Both the position numbers and the translations under genes were made by a program. Shown one piece after another: positions 56,895 through 64,000 of a stretch of DNA of 64,000 bases; the first letter of the stretch is position 1; every line of letters begins with the position of its first letter. Below the pieces are notes generated by a model, which was not told the origin of the DNA, made no database searches, and saw only the letters and a program-made list of their open reading frames with translations. Origin of the DNA: Herbiconiux sp. VKM Ac-1786 (GTDB taxonomy: Bacteria > Actinomycetota > Actinomycetes > Actinomycetales > Microbacteriaceae); the NCBI RefSeq assembly GCF_015350805.1, contig NZ_JADKSG010000002.1, forward strand, positions 1,054,001 through 1,118,000. Reading direction: 5' to 3'.

Positions 56895-56900
56895 TAGCCT
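56895..56900 (+). promoter_or_regulatory. -10 element of the beta-helix gene
   Basis: TAGCCT, 24 nt before the proposed ATC start codon. The short leader it would give contains the CGGAGG ribosome-binding site at 56914-56919. Confidence 0.45.
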
Positions 56901-56924
56901 CGGGCTGACACCTCGGAGGCCCCC

Positions 56925-58634
56925 ATCCGCACGCACACCCCACCGCCCTCCGGCCTCGACCGCCGTGACCTCCTGCGGGCCGGTCTTCTCGCGACCCCGG
57001 TGCTCGCGGCGAGCCTCGTCGGGTCGCCCTCGCGAGCCGCCGCCGGCACTTCGACGGGCCCCACCGGGCCCGTCACCTCCGTGCTCGAGCACGGCGCGGC
57101 GCCGGGCAACAGCGGGAGCCAGAACGCGAGCGCCTTCGCCGACGCGGTCGCGGCGGTGGCGAAGCTCGGCGGCGGCACGGTGGACTTCTCCGACCTGCCC
57201 CTCGCGTTCGACGGCGCGCTGCGGATGCCTCCGAACGTCAGCGCCCGCGGCGGGGCGGTGATCACCTTCTCGCCGGGAGCGAAGTGGATCTACGGCACGG
57301 GCCACGACTCCACCACCTTCCAGGCGAAGGTCGAGGGCATCCGCATCACCCGCAGCCTGGCCTCGAGCGACGGCCTGTCCATCCCGAAGGGCTCCGTGTT
57401 CCTGCAGCTCGAGGGCTGCCGTGACCTCACGATCAGCGGATGCTCGTTCCACGGCGCCGAGGTCGCGATCTCCCAGCCCGCGGCGGCCGGCCTGCCGAAC
57501 CATGCGAACTCGATGATCGTGATCGCCGGCAACCACTTCAGCGAGGTGGACTACGCCTGGAGGGCGAGCCGGCACGCCCGCTCGAAGTGGGGCGTGAACA
57601 GCGACAGCGTCTTCTCGGGCAACATCGTCAACCACGCCTACGTCACCCACGTGCACTGCGACTCGATCGACGGGGTGAGCGTGACGGGCAACACCTTCTT
57701 CTTCCCCGGGCACCAGGAGGGCACGTCGGGAGCGCCGTCGCGCATCCGGGACAAGCGCAGCAACGTGTTCATCGGCGAGTCGAACTGGGTGCACGTGCAC
57801 GACAACAACTGCTTCGAGGCCGGCACCGACGCCATCCGGCTGGAGGGGGCGCGCACCGCCAACATCACCGGCAACAACATCGCCTGGCCCGGACAGGTGA
57901 CGCCCTCCGACGGGATCGCGGTCGGAGGCAACCCGGGCAGCGAGACCCTGAAGCTGGTCGTGGCGTCGAACCAGATCACCTACTACACCCGGCACGCCGT
58001 CTCGGTCACGGGCCCCGCCCAGGCCTGCAGCCTGGGGCTCGACACCGTGTACTTCCAGGCGCATCCGCCCACCTACTTCGGCAGCGACGACCTCGGTTCC
58101 GACGACGACCACCACCGCTACTTCGTCGACGACTCGGTGCAGCTGCTGCCGACGATCGCGGCCGGCGCGTCAGGCCGGGCCGGCGAGAGCGACCGCCTGC
58201 CGGGAGTCGCGGGCCCCGGCCTGACGTCCGTCACCGCCCTCGGCGCTCTCGCCGCGACCAGCGCGGCGAACGTCGTCGCCGACTTCGCGGCGGGCGGCTC
58301 GGCCCCGACGTTCGCGTGCCAGAGCGCCGGGAGGGCGACGACCGCCTACGGGGCCCTCGTCGTGGTGACGGCACGGCGGCACGGCGCTGACGGCTCCCCG
58401 TCGGCGACCTACCTGCTGCTGGTGTCCAAGGCGCCGGTGCCCGGTGGGGGCCCGACGCTCGGGTCGGCCGTTCTGGTCGCCTCGGCGGGGTGTGTCGACG
58501 GGTCGACAAGCGAGCATCCGTCGTTCACCTGGGCCCTCGCCGATGACCGTCTCGTCGCCACGGCCGTCGGGTCGACGAAGGGCGCGGGGTTCTGCTTCGA
58601 CGCGACCTCGACGGGGGATCTCGTGCTCAGCTGA
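56925..58634 (+). CDS. Tat-exported right-handed beta-helix protein, probable ATC start
   Basis: The frame encodes a Tat signal (LDRRDLLRAGLLATPVLAAS) followed by a pectate-lyase-like beta-helix (about 50-400) with repeats such as LTISGCSFHG, SVFSGNIVNH, VSVTGNTFFF and ANITGNNIAW. A 150-residue C-terminal domain has a Cys pair. No ATG, GTG or TTG occurs between the stop at 56895 and a GTG at 57000, which would cut off the Tat motif. An ATC at 56925 lies 5 nt after CGGAGG, an ideal position. The protein probably acts on a polysaccharide outside the cell; the substrate is unknown. Confidence 0.7.
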   Translation: MRTHTPPPSGLDRRDLLRAGLLATPVLAASLVGSPSRAAAGTSTGPTGPVTSVLEHGAAPGNSGSQNASAFADAVAAVAKLGGGTVDFSDLPLAFDGALRMPPNVSARGGAVITFSPGAKWIYGTGHDSTTFQAKVEGIRITRSLASSDGLSIPKGSVFLQLEGCRDLTISGCSFHGAEVAISQPAAAGLPNHANSMIVIAGNHFSEVDYAWRASRHARSKWGVNSDSVFSGNIVNHAYVTHVHCDSIDGVSVTGNTFFFPGHQEGTSGAPSRIRDKRSNVFIGESNWVHVHDNNCFEAGTDAIRLEGARTANITGNNIAWPGQVTPSDGIAVGGNPGSETLKLVVASNQITYYTRHAVSVTGPAQACSLGLDTVYFQAHPPTYFGSDDLGSDDDHHRYFVDDSVQLLPTIAAGASGRAGESDRLPGVAGPGLTSVTALGALAATSAANVVADFAAGGSAPTFACQSAGRATTAYGALVVVTARRHGADGSPSATYLLLVSKAPVPGGGPTLGSAVLVASAGCVDGSTSEHPSFTWALADDRLVATAVGSTKGAGFCFDATSTGDLVLS

Positions 58635-59172
58635 GCGGCGCCGAGGGGCCCTCGGTGGGCGCGGCAGCCGGAGCGAGCGTTGCGGGCCGAGCCCGGGCGG
58701 GGCGTCCCGACCACCACACGTACAGCGACGCGGCGGTGAGCACCGCGACCGCGATCACGACCCACCACGGGAAGGTGGGGATCTCGGGTCGCTGTCCCGC
58801 GCCGTCGACGTCGACCTGCGGTGTGGGGATGACCCGCTCACCGGTCACGAGGATGCGGTGGCTGTTCACGCCCAGCGGCGTGCAGGTGACGAGGGTGACG
58901 AGGTCGCGCCCGTCGACGGGCAGGAGGCTCTGGGTCTCGGTCGGCTCGACCACCCGTGTGTCGACCACGCGGTAGGTGAGCACCTCGCCGAGCACCTCGA
59001 TGGTGAAGCTGTCGTCGAGCTCGACCCGGTCGAGGTGGGTGAAGAGCTCGGAGGTCGCGAGGCCGCGGTGCGCGGTGAGCACCGAGTGGGTGGTCACGCC
59101 TCCGACGGGGACGGCGGTGCCCTCGAGGTGGCCGACACCGTGGTCGAGCACGTCGGCGCTCGTGCCGTGGTA
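58627..59172 (-). pseudogene. Class C sortase, 5' end lost
   Basis: The frame starts abruptly at YHGTSADVLDHGVGHLEG, which in class C sortases follows about 100 further residues including the N-terminal membrane helix. The catalytic residues remain: His in VLTAHRG, Cys in TLVTCTP, Arg in SHRILVTGER. A C-terminal membrane helix (WWVVIAVAVLTAASLYVWW) follows. Upstream of 59172 the similarity ends where the integrative-element remnant begins. The only internal start (59151) would give a protein without anchor or full barrel. No LPXTG substrate gene is nearby. It overlaps the beta-helix gene end by 8 nt. Confidence 0.78.
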
Positions 59173-59187
59173 GCGATCACCGAGCCC

Positions 59188-59367
59188 ATGCCCGCAGAGG
59201 AGGTCGAGAAGACCATCCGAGAGGAGCGCGCCAACGTCACTCCGTTCCCGAGTGTCAGAGGTACACGTGATGATCTAGACCAGATCGACGAAGACGACCT
59301 GCAGAACCTCCGCCACGCGGCTGGCCGCGACGACAGCGCAGAGGACATTGACCCGGAGACCACATGA
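59188..59367 (+). pseudogene. Truncated gene upstream of the ImmA/IrrE gene
   Basis: The last 59 codons (from the ATG at 59188) encode an acidic, probably disordered tail (EEVEKTIREERANVTPFP ... DDLDQIDEDDLQNL). No ribosome-binding site precedes this ATG, and the frame runs into the antisense of the sortase remnant. It is probably the C-terminus of a gene whose front was lost; in phages the partner of ImmA is often a repressor. Its stop overlaps the next ATG (ATGA). Confidence 0.45.
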
Positions 59368-59735
59368 CCAAGAGCGGGGCCTACGACCCCTTCGAGCACG
59401 CCGAACGGCTAGGCATCGAAGTGGTCTTCGGACGGCTCCGCAGCGCCCACGGTCTCTGGGTGCCCGACCACCGCACCATCATCCTGAAGCGCGGGATGCG
59501 CGTGCTCCACGAGCGCAGCGTTCTTGCCCACGAGCTCGGTCACGTGTGCCTCGGCCACGAAGAGTCGAACAGCCGCAACGAGTTCCTCGCCGACAGATGG
59601 GCCGCTCGCAAGCTCATTGCCCCCGACCACCTCGCCGAGGTGGCTCGCGTCCATCACGACCCCGCCCAGTGGTGCATCGAACTCAATGTCACCCCCCACA
59701 TGCTCGAGACCTACCTCGCGCTCCAGCCCGCCTAG
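59364..59735 (+). CDS. ImmA/IrrE family metallopeptidase
   Basis: A 123-residue zinc peptidase with HELGH at residues 56-60 and the third acidic ligand in NEFLADRWAA. ImmA proteins cleave the repressor of their mobile element when DNA is damaged. It is translationally coupled to the truncated upstream gene and precedes the integrase gene by 9 nt. It looks intact although its likely repressor partner is lost. Confidence 0.85.
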   Translation: MTKSGAYDPFEHAERLGIEVVFGRLRSAHGLWVPDHRTIILKRGMRVLHERSVLAHELGHVCLGHEESNSRNEFLADRWAARKLIAPDHLAEVARVHHDPAQWCIELNVTPHMLETYLALQPA

Positions 59736-59744
59736 GAGGACACC

Positions 59745-60867
59745 GTGGCCGGCAGCATCACCCCGTACGACACCACCGCAGGGAAGCGCTACAGAGTCCG
59801 GTACCGGAAGCCCGACAAGTCGCAAACCGACAAGCGCGGGTTCCGCACGAAGCGTGAGGCCGAGCTCTTTCTGGCCTCCGTCACTGTGTCGAAGGCTCTC
59901 GGCGACTACATCGACCCAGCACTCTCGCGGGTGACAGTTGGAGACCTCGCCCCGCGCTGGCTCGCATCCAAGAAGTTTCTGAAGCCGTCGTCGGTTCGAC
60001 CACTAGAGACCGCGTGGATGGTGCACGTCGCTTCCACCTGGGAACATCGCGAGATCTCATCGATCGTTCCCTCGGAGGTTCAAGCGTGGGTAGGCGAACT
60101 CTCGTCGCGCCGGTCGCCCACGGTGGTCATTCGAGCTCACGGTATCCTCGCCGGCATCCTTGACACCGCTGTCGCAGACCGCCGACTGCCCCGCAACCCA
60201 GCACGAGGCGTGAGCCTTCCGCGCAAGACCGGCAAGGCGCAGCGCGCCTACCTCACCCACGACCAGGTTCACACCCTCGCAGCGACATCCGCGTACCCGA
60301 GCATCGTGCTCTGCCTGGCCTACACCGGCCTCCGCTGGGGTGAGCTCACAGCGCTCCGAGTGCGACACGTGAACGCCCTCCGACGTCGGCTGCATGTAGA
60401 AGAGAACGCGGTGAAGGTGGGCCCGGTCATTCACGTGGGAACGCCCAAGGGGCACGAGAAGCGGTCGGTCCCGTACCCACCGTTCGTAGGCCTCCGCCTG
60501 GCCGAACTCTGCACAGGCAAGGGGCCCAGCGCTCTCGTCTTCGGCGACGGCTCCACGCACATCAACCCGCCCCGACAGCACCAACGGATGGTTCGTCGCA
60601 GCGGTGCGCCGCTGTCAGTCCCGTGACCCGGAGTTCCCCATGCTTACTCCGCACGACCTCCGGCACACAGCAGCGTCGCTAGCGATCAGCTCAGGCGCCA
60701 ACGTGAAAGCCGTGCAGAAGATGCTGGGCCACGCCTCGGCCGCAATGACCCTCGACACGTACGCCGACCTATTCGACGACGACCTCGATGCGGTCGCCAA
60801 CCGCCTGCAGGAGAGCGCGCGCCAGGCAAGTGTGGGCAAGACGTGGGCAGAGGCGATCACCGGTTAA
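59745..60867 (+). pseudogene. int: Tyrosine-family phage integrase, split by a frameshift
   Basis: Two frames make one integrase. The first (59745-60626) has the Arm-type and core-binding domains (SITPYDTTAGKRYRVRYRKP, core from about 62) and the first catalytic Arg (R197, TGLRWGEL). The second carries HDLRHTAAS, LGHASAAMTLDTYADLF and so the His-Arg-His-Tyr of the active site. They join if one C is removed from CCCC at 60570-60573, giving NPPDSTNGWFVAAVRRC. The GTG start has TAGGAGG. As written, neither piece is an active recombinase. A sequencing error in the C run is possible. Confidence 0.85.
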
Positions 60868-60873
60868 CGGCGA

Positions 60874-60914
60874 AGACCCCTCCTGCCCCGCAATTATGCG
60901 GGACGGAGGGGTCT
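60874..60914 (+). terminator. Hairpin after the integrase
   Basis: Ten-base arms AGACCCCTCC and GGAGGGGTCT with an inner CCCGC/GCGGG stem and an AATTAT loop. It lies between the integrase stop and the tRNA 3' end and could stop transcription from both sides. No T-tract is present. Confidence 0.65.
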
Positions 60915-60920
60915 AGGGAG

Positions 60921-60997
60921 TGGTACCCCCAGAGGGACTCGAACCCTCACTGAAACGATTTTAAGTCGTCTGCCTCTGCCGATTGGGCTATGGGGGC
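60921..60997 (-). tRNA. tRNA-Leu (anticodon UAA), CCA encoded
   Basis: Read on the minus strand, the acceptor arms GCCCCCA and TGGGGGT pair. The anticodon arm is GACGA-CTTAAAA-TCGTT with anticodon TAA, and the T arm is GAGGG-TTCGAGT-CCCTC, followed by A-CCA. The anticodon reads UUA leucine codons. Total length is 77 nt, with a variable loop of only about 5 nt, not the long arm expected of a bacterial leucine tRNA. It is the likely attachment site of the adjoining element. Confidence 0.88.
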
Positions 60998-61071
60998 GGA
61001 AGCCTCAGCGTACCGGGCGCGGCCGGTGGAGCGGCGGCGGCGCGGGCGGGCGACGCGAGGCGGGAACGAGA

Positions 61072-61116
61072 GCGCCGCGCATCCGGAGCCCGTGAGGGGC
61101 AGGGGATGCGCGGCGC
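61072..61116 (-). terminator. Hairpin downstream of the NADH dehydrogenase gene
   Basis: Perfect 13-base arms (61072-61084 and 61104-61116) with a 19-nt loop, starting 24 nt after the ndh stop. No T-tract follows on the minus strand. It shares CCGCGCATCCGGAG with the hairpin at 15.7 kb. Confidence 0.5.
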
Positions 61117-61139
61117 GCGTCGTGGGAGGCCCGGAGGGG

Positions 61140-62711
61140 CTACTCGCCGGCCGGGGCCTTCGCGGCGGCCTTGGTGCGCGGCTTGGTGGCCTTCGCCTTG
61201 GGCGCCTCGGGCGAGGAGTCGGTGGCGGCCACGCCGTTGACCTCGGCGGTCGCGGCGGGCTCGGACGAGTACGAGCCGGGCAGCTCGGCGTTCGCCGGCT
61301 TCTCGCCGGAGGCCGGCGCAGCGGAGCCGGCGTCGGGCGCGGACGCCGCAGCAGGCGCAGCCGTCGGCGGCACCGGCGCGGCGGCGGGGGCCGCCGGACG
61401 CGGACGCGACGCGAACTCCTCGAACACGGCCCGCGGGTGAACGCGCGCCTCGAGCGAAACGTTGTCGCGGCCGAGGAAGAAGTTGTTCACCCAGCCCCAG
61501 ATGACGCGCAGCTTGCGCTCCCACGACGGCATGGCCAGGCCGTGGTAGCCGCGGTGCGCGAACCAGGCCGGGAGGCCCTTGATGGCGAGCTTGCCCGACT
61601 GGAACACGCCGACGCCGAGGCCGAGGCCGGCGACCGCGCCCATGTTCTTGTGGAAGTAGTCCTTCACGCCCTCGCCACGCAGCGACGCGACGATGTTCTT
61701 CGCGAGGAGCTTGCCCTGACGCACCGCGTGCTGGGCGTTCGGCACACAGAAGCCGCCGACGCCGCCACCGGTGAGGTCGGGCACGGCCGACACGTCGCCG
61801 GCGCCCCAGGCGCCCTCGACGATGCCGTCGTCGCCCTCGACCCGCAGGTCGGCGCGCACGCGCAGACGGCCGCGCTCCTCGATCGGGAGGTCGGTGCCCT
61901 TCAGCATCGGCGAGGCCATGACGCCCGCGGTCCAGATGATCAGGTCGCTCTCGAAGCTCTCGCCGGTCGACAGCTCGACGACGCCGCCCACGGCGGACTT
62001 GAGCTGCGTGTCGAGGTGGATCTGGGCCCCGCGCTTGGCGAGGTTGTCGATCACCCAGAGGCTCGTCTTCAGGCTGACCTCGGGCATGATCCGGCCCATG
62101 GCCTCGATCAGGTGGAAGTGGGTGTCTTCGAAGTCGATCTCGGGGTAGCTCGAGATGAGGGCGCTGACGAAGGAGCGCAGCTCGGCGAACACCTCGATGC
62201 CCGCGAAGCCGCCGCCGACGACGACGACGGTGAGCAGGCGGTCGCGCTCGGGGCCGGGGGCCATCTGGGCGGCCTTGTCGAAGTTGACGAGGATGCGGTC
62301 GCGGATCGCGGTCGCCTCCTCGATGGTCTTGAGGCCGATCGCCTCGTCGGCCACACCGGGGATGGGGAAGGTGCGCGACACCGAACCGGCGGTGACGACG
62401 ATCTGGTCGTACTCCTCCTCCCACGTGTCGCCCGCGTTCGAGGCGATCGTCGCGGTCTTGGAGGCGTGGCTGATGCCCGTCACCTTGCCCGCGATCACGC
62501 GGGTCTTCTTCAGGTGACGACGGATGCCGACGACGGCGTGACGGGGCTCGATCGAGCCCGCGGCCACCTCGGGGAGGAAGGGCTGGTACGTCATGTACGG
62601 CAGCGGGTCGACGACGGTGACGTCTGCCTCACCGGCACGAAGCCACTTCTCCAGCTTCCAAGCGGTGTAGAAACCGGCGTAGCCGCCGCCGACAATCAGG
62701 ATCTTGGGCAC
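61140..62711 (-). CDS. ndh: Type II NADH dehydrogenase (NDH-2)
   Basis: A 523-residue single-subunit, non-proton-pumping NADH:quinone oxidoreductase. The FAD Rossmann motif is ILIVGGGYAGFY at the N-terminus and the NADH motif is VVVVGGGFAGIEV (about 170). A C-terminal amphipathic/hydrophobic region (about 395-430) anchors it to the membrane. The last 90 residues are an Ala/Pro/Lys-rich tail (ending KATKPRTKAAAKAPAGE) not needed for the fold. GTG start with AGGAGAT upstream. Confidence 0.93.
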   Translation of the reverse strand: MPKILIVGGGYAGFYTAWKLEKWLRAGEADVTVVDPLPYMTYQPFLPEVAAGSIEPRHAVVGIRRHLKKTRVIAGKVTGISHASKTATIASNAGDTWEEEYDQIVVTAGSVSRTFPIPGVADEAIGLKTIEEATAIRDRILVNFDKAAQMAPGPERDRLLTVVVVGGGFAGIEVFAELRSFVSALISSYPEIDFEDTHFHLIEAMGRIMPEVSLKTSLWVIDNLAKRGAQIHLDTQLKSAVGGVVELSTGESFESDLIIWTAGVMASPMLKGTDLPIEERGRLRVRADLRVEGDDGIVEGAWGAGDVSAVPDLTGGGVGGFCVPNAQHAVRQGKLLAKNIVASLRGEGVKDYFHKNMGAVAGLGLGVGVFQSGKLAIKGLPAWFAHRGYHGLAMPSWERKLRVIWGWVNNFFLGRDNVSLEARVHPRAVFEEFASRPRPAAPAAAPVPPTAAPAAASAPDAGSAAPASGEKPANAELPGSYSSEPAATAEVNGVAATDSSPEAPKAKATKPRTKAAAKAPAGE

Positions 62712-62753
62712 AGTGAAACGATCTCCTCAGTACAGGGGCCTGCGAACAGGGTA

Positions 62754-64000
62754 CTACTTGCGAAGCACGCCTCTGAAATGCGAGACGGCCCCCAGAGCGA
62801 AAGCCGCCATCAGCATGAGGAACCCGAGCAGGAGCCCCAGCGGCACCGCCCAGTGGGTGAGAGTGTACACCCCGCCCGCGGGCTCGATCGCGCCGGCTCC
62901 CGGGCTGCCGCCCTCGGTGTCGCGGCCGCCGGGCGGCGGGATGGTGAGCGTGTCGAGCGAGGTCGTCGCCGACGACGGCCGGTAGGTGGCGATCCAGGCG
63001 TCGAGGTCGCCCACCGGGTTGGCGGCGACGGGGGCGACGGATGCACTGACCGCCGCCTCGGCGTCGACCAGCCCGTACCCGTAGATCGGCCCGGGCACCG
63101 GCTCCCCCTTCGGTACGGCCGTGGTGACGATGCGGTTGATCACGTCGTCGGCCGAGAGCTCCGGATGCGCGGACTTCACCAGCGCGGCCAGACCGCTGAC
63201 CAGCGGCGCCGCCGCGCTCGTCCCGTCCCAGATCACGTGGGTGCCGCCGGGGATGACGCCGACCAGCTGCTCGCTCGGGGCCGCCACCGCGATGGTGATG
63301 CCCTGCGAGGACGCGTCGAAGCTCGCGTCGCCCTGCTTGTCCACCCCCGCGACCGCGACGACGCCCGGGATGGTGGCGGGGGCGCCCACCTCGGTGGTGC
63401 CGCTCCCCCGGTTGCCGGCGGCCGCGACCACGACCACGTCGTTGTCGAAGGCGTAGGAGAACGCCTCGTCCCAGCTCTCGGGCCAGTCGAGGCTGTTGCG
63501 GGTGAGCGACATGTTGATGACGTCGGCCCCGTGGTCGACGGCCCAGCGCACCGCCTCGGCGATCTGCTCGTCGGAGTCGACCGAGCCCTCGCCGAGCGCC
63601 ACCGAGATCGACAGCAGGGAGGCCTTCGGGGCCACGCCCAGCACGCCGTCGCCGAAGCCGGTGCCCCGACCGGCGATCAGCGAGGCCACCATGGTGCCGT
63701 GCTCGGGGCTCGCGCCCACCGGCTTCTGCCCGTCGGGCGAGCCGATGCCCGAGACGTCGGTGCCGTCGACCACCGCGTCGCGGAGCTCGGGCACGCTGCC
63801 GTCGACGCCCGTGTCGATGACGGCGACGGTGGCGCCCTCACCCTCCGTGACGTCCCACGCGGCGCGGTAGCCGTAGTCGCTCAGCCAGTACTCGGCGTCG
63901 CGGATGGAGTCGGCCCGCGCCGGAGCCGCCGGAGTGGCGGCGATGACCGGGGCGACCGCGAGCGCGCCGACGAGGGCGAGCGCCCAGCCCCTCCGCCGGC
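62754..64000 (-). CDS. mycP: Mycosin-type S8 serine protease (5' end outside the window)
   Basis: A subtilisin-fold protease lacking only the first few codons, which lie beyond the window. A signal peptide (GWALALVGALAVAPVIAA) precedes the mature protein. The catalytic triad is visible: Asp in VAVIDTGVDG, His in PEHGTMVASL, Ser in DGTSAAAPLVSG. A Pro-rich linker and a C-terminal membrane helix (HWAVPLGLLLGFLMLMAAF) match mycosins, the membrane-bound proteases of type VII (ESX) secretion systems. The rest of such a locus would lie beyond the right edge. Confidence 0.85.
   Translation of the reverse strand, partial: RRRGWALALVGALAVAPVIAATPAAPARADSIRDAEYWLSDYGYRAAWDVTEGEGATVAVIDTGVDGSVPELRDAVVDGTDVSGIGSPDGQKPVGASPEHGTMVASLIAGRGTGFGDGVLGVAPKASLLSISVALGEGSVDSDEQIAEAVRWAVDHGADVINMSLTRNSLDWPESWDEAFSYAFDNDVVVVAAAGNRGSGTTEVGAPATIPGVVAVAGVDKQGDASFDASSQGITIAVAAPSEQLVGVIPGGTHVIWDGTSAAAPLVSGLAALVKSAHPELSADDVINRIVTTAVPKGEPVPGPIYGYGLVDAEAAVSASVAPVAANPVGDLDAWIATYRPSSATTSLDTLTIPPPGGRDTEGGSPGAGAIEPAGGVYTLTHWAVPLGLLLGFLMLMAAFALGAVSHFRGVLRK

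Larger units (their letters stand above)
59173..60920 (+). mobile_element. Remnant of an integrative element at a tRNA gene
   Basis: A 1.75-kb segment with a partial gene, an ImmA/IrrE peptidase gene and a frameshifted tyrosine integrase gene. It lies between a truncated sortase gene and the 3' end of a tRNA gene. Integrase next to the tRNA 3' end is the normal layout of phages and integrative elements. Base composition is less GC-rich than in the flanks. I find no second copy of the tRNA 3' end at the left border, so a deletion probably removed the other end together with the sortase 5' end. Confidence 0.7.

Overview
The window comes from a high-GC actinobacterium, most likely a member of the Microbacteriaceae; the genus cannot be fixed from this sequence. 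GC content looks like about 70 percent by eye (not computed). GTG and TTG starts are common. Mycothiol S-conjugate amidase is encoded, GlpX and class II aldolase serve sugar-phosphate metabolism, and one membrane protein belongs to a family (DUF6264) I associate with Microbacteriaceae. About 61 protein genes or gene remnants and one tRNA gene are supported. There is no rRNA, CRISPR array or intact insertion sequence.

Layout. Positions 1-7.6 kb hold the end of a CPBP protease, a secreted pentapeptide-repeat protein, the glycine cleavage operon gcvT-gcvH-gcvP behind a tandem glycine riboswitch, a CopC-like protein and a fatty acid desaturase. From 7.7 to 19 kb are a cold-shock gene with its own terminator, lgt, a homocysteine S-methyltransferase, a Lon-substrate-domain protein, a DUF427 protein, a bicovalent flavin oxidase, ychF, a CoA-acylating aldehyde dehydrogenase and rmuC. 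From 19 to 34 kb runs a core block (glpX, fba, ispH, xseA-xseB, DUF4245, carbonic anhydrase, fumC, phoH, a short-chain Z-prenyl synthase, a hemolysin III homologue, mca, DUF4307, greA). As I recall it, many of these lie together between Rv1080c and Rv1112 of Mycobacterium tuberculosis, which points to old vertical inheritance.

From 34 to 44 kb are a small secreted cysteine protein, ilvA, an AI-2E-family exporter, a four-gene ABC importer whose genes overlap by 4 nt, a YcaQ-like winged-helix protein, and htpX-lemA. From 44 to 51 kb a tightly packed operon runs tetR, MFS transporter, D-threonine-aldolase-like enzyme, aldonolactone oxidase, GH1 glycosidase; a perfect palindrome in front of tetR is a candidate operator. 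This cassette probably imports and oxidises or hydrolyses a glycoside. At 50.7-53.3 kb lies a large protein with Ig-like repeats outside the cell and a polytopic membrane half, for which I know no function.

From 53 to 59 kb are a flavin reductase, a small lipoprotein, an F420-type oxidoreductase, a receiver-like protein without its phosphoacceptor, and a Tat-exported beta-helix protein that seems to start at an ATC codon. At 59.2 kb a class C sortase gene is cut off by the remnant of an integrative element (ImmA/IrrE peptidase, frameshifted tyrosine integrase) that ends at a tRNA-Leu(UAA) gene. The last 3 kb carry a type II NADH dehydrogenase and a mycosin protease, a marker for a type VII secretion locus just outside the window.

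A regulatory theme runs through the window: at least thirteen genes have a TANNNT -10 element 5 to 7 nt before the start codon, so their mRNAs are probably leaderless.
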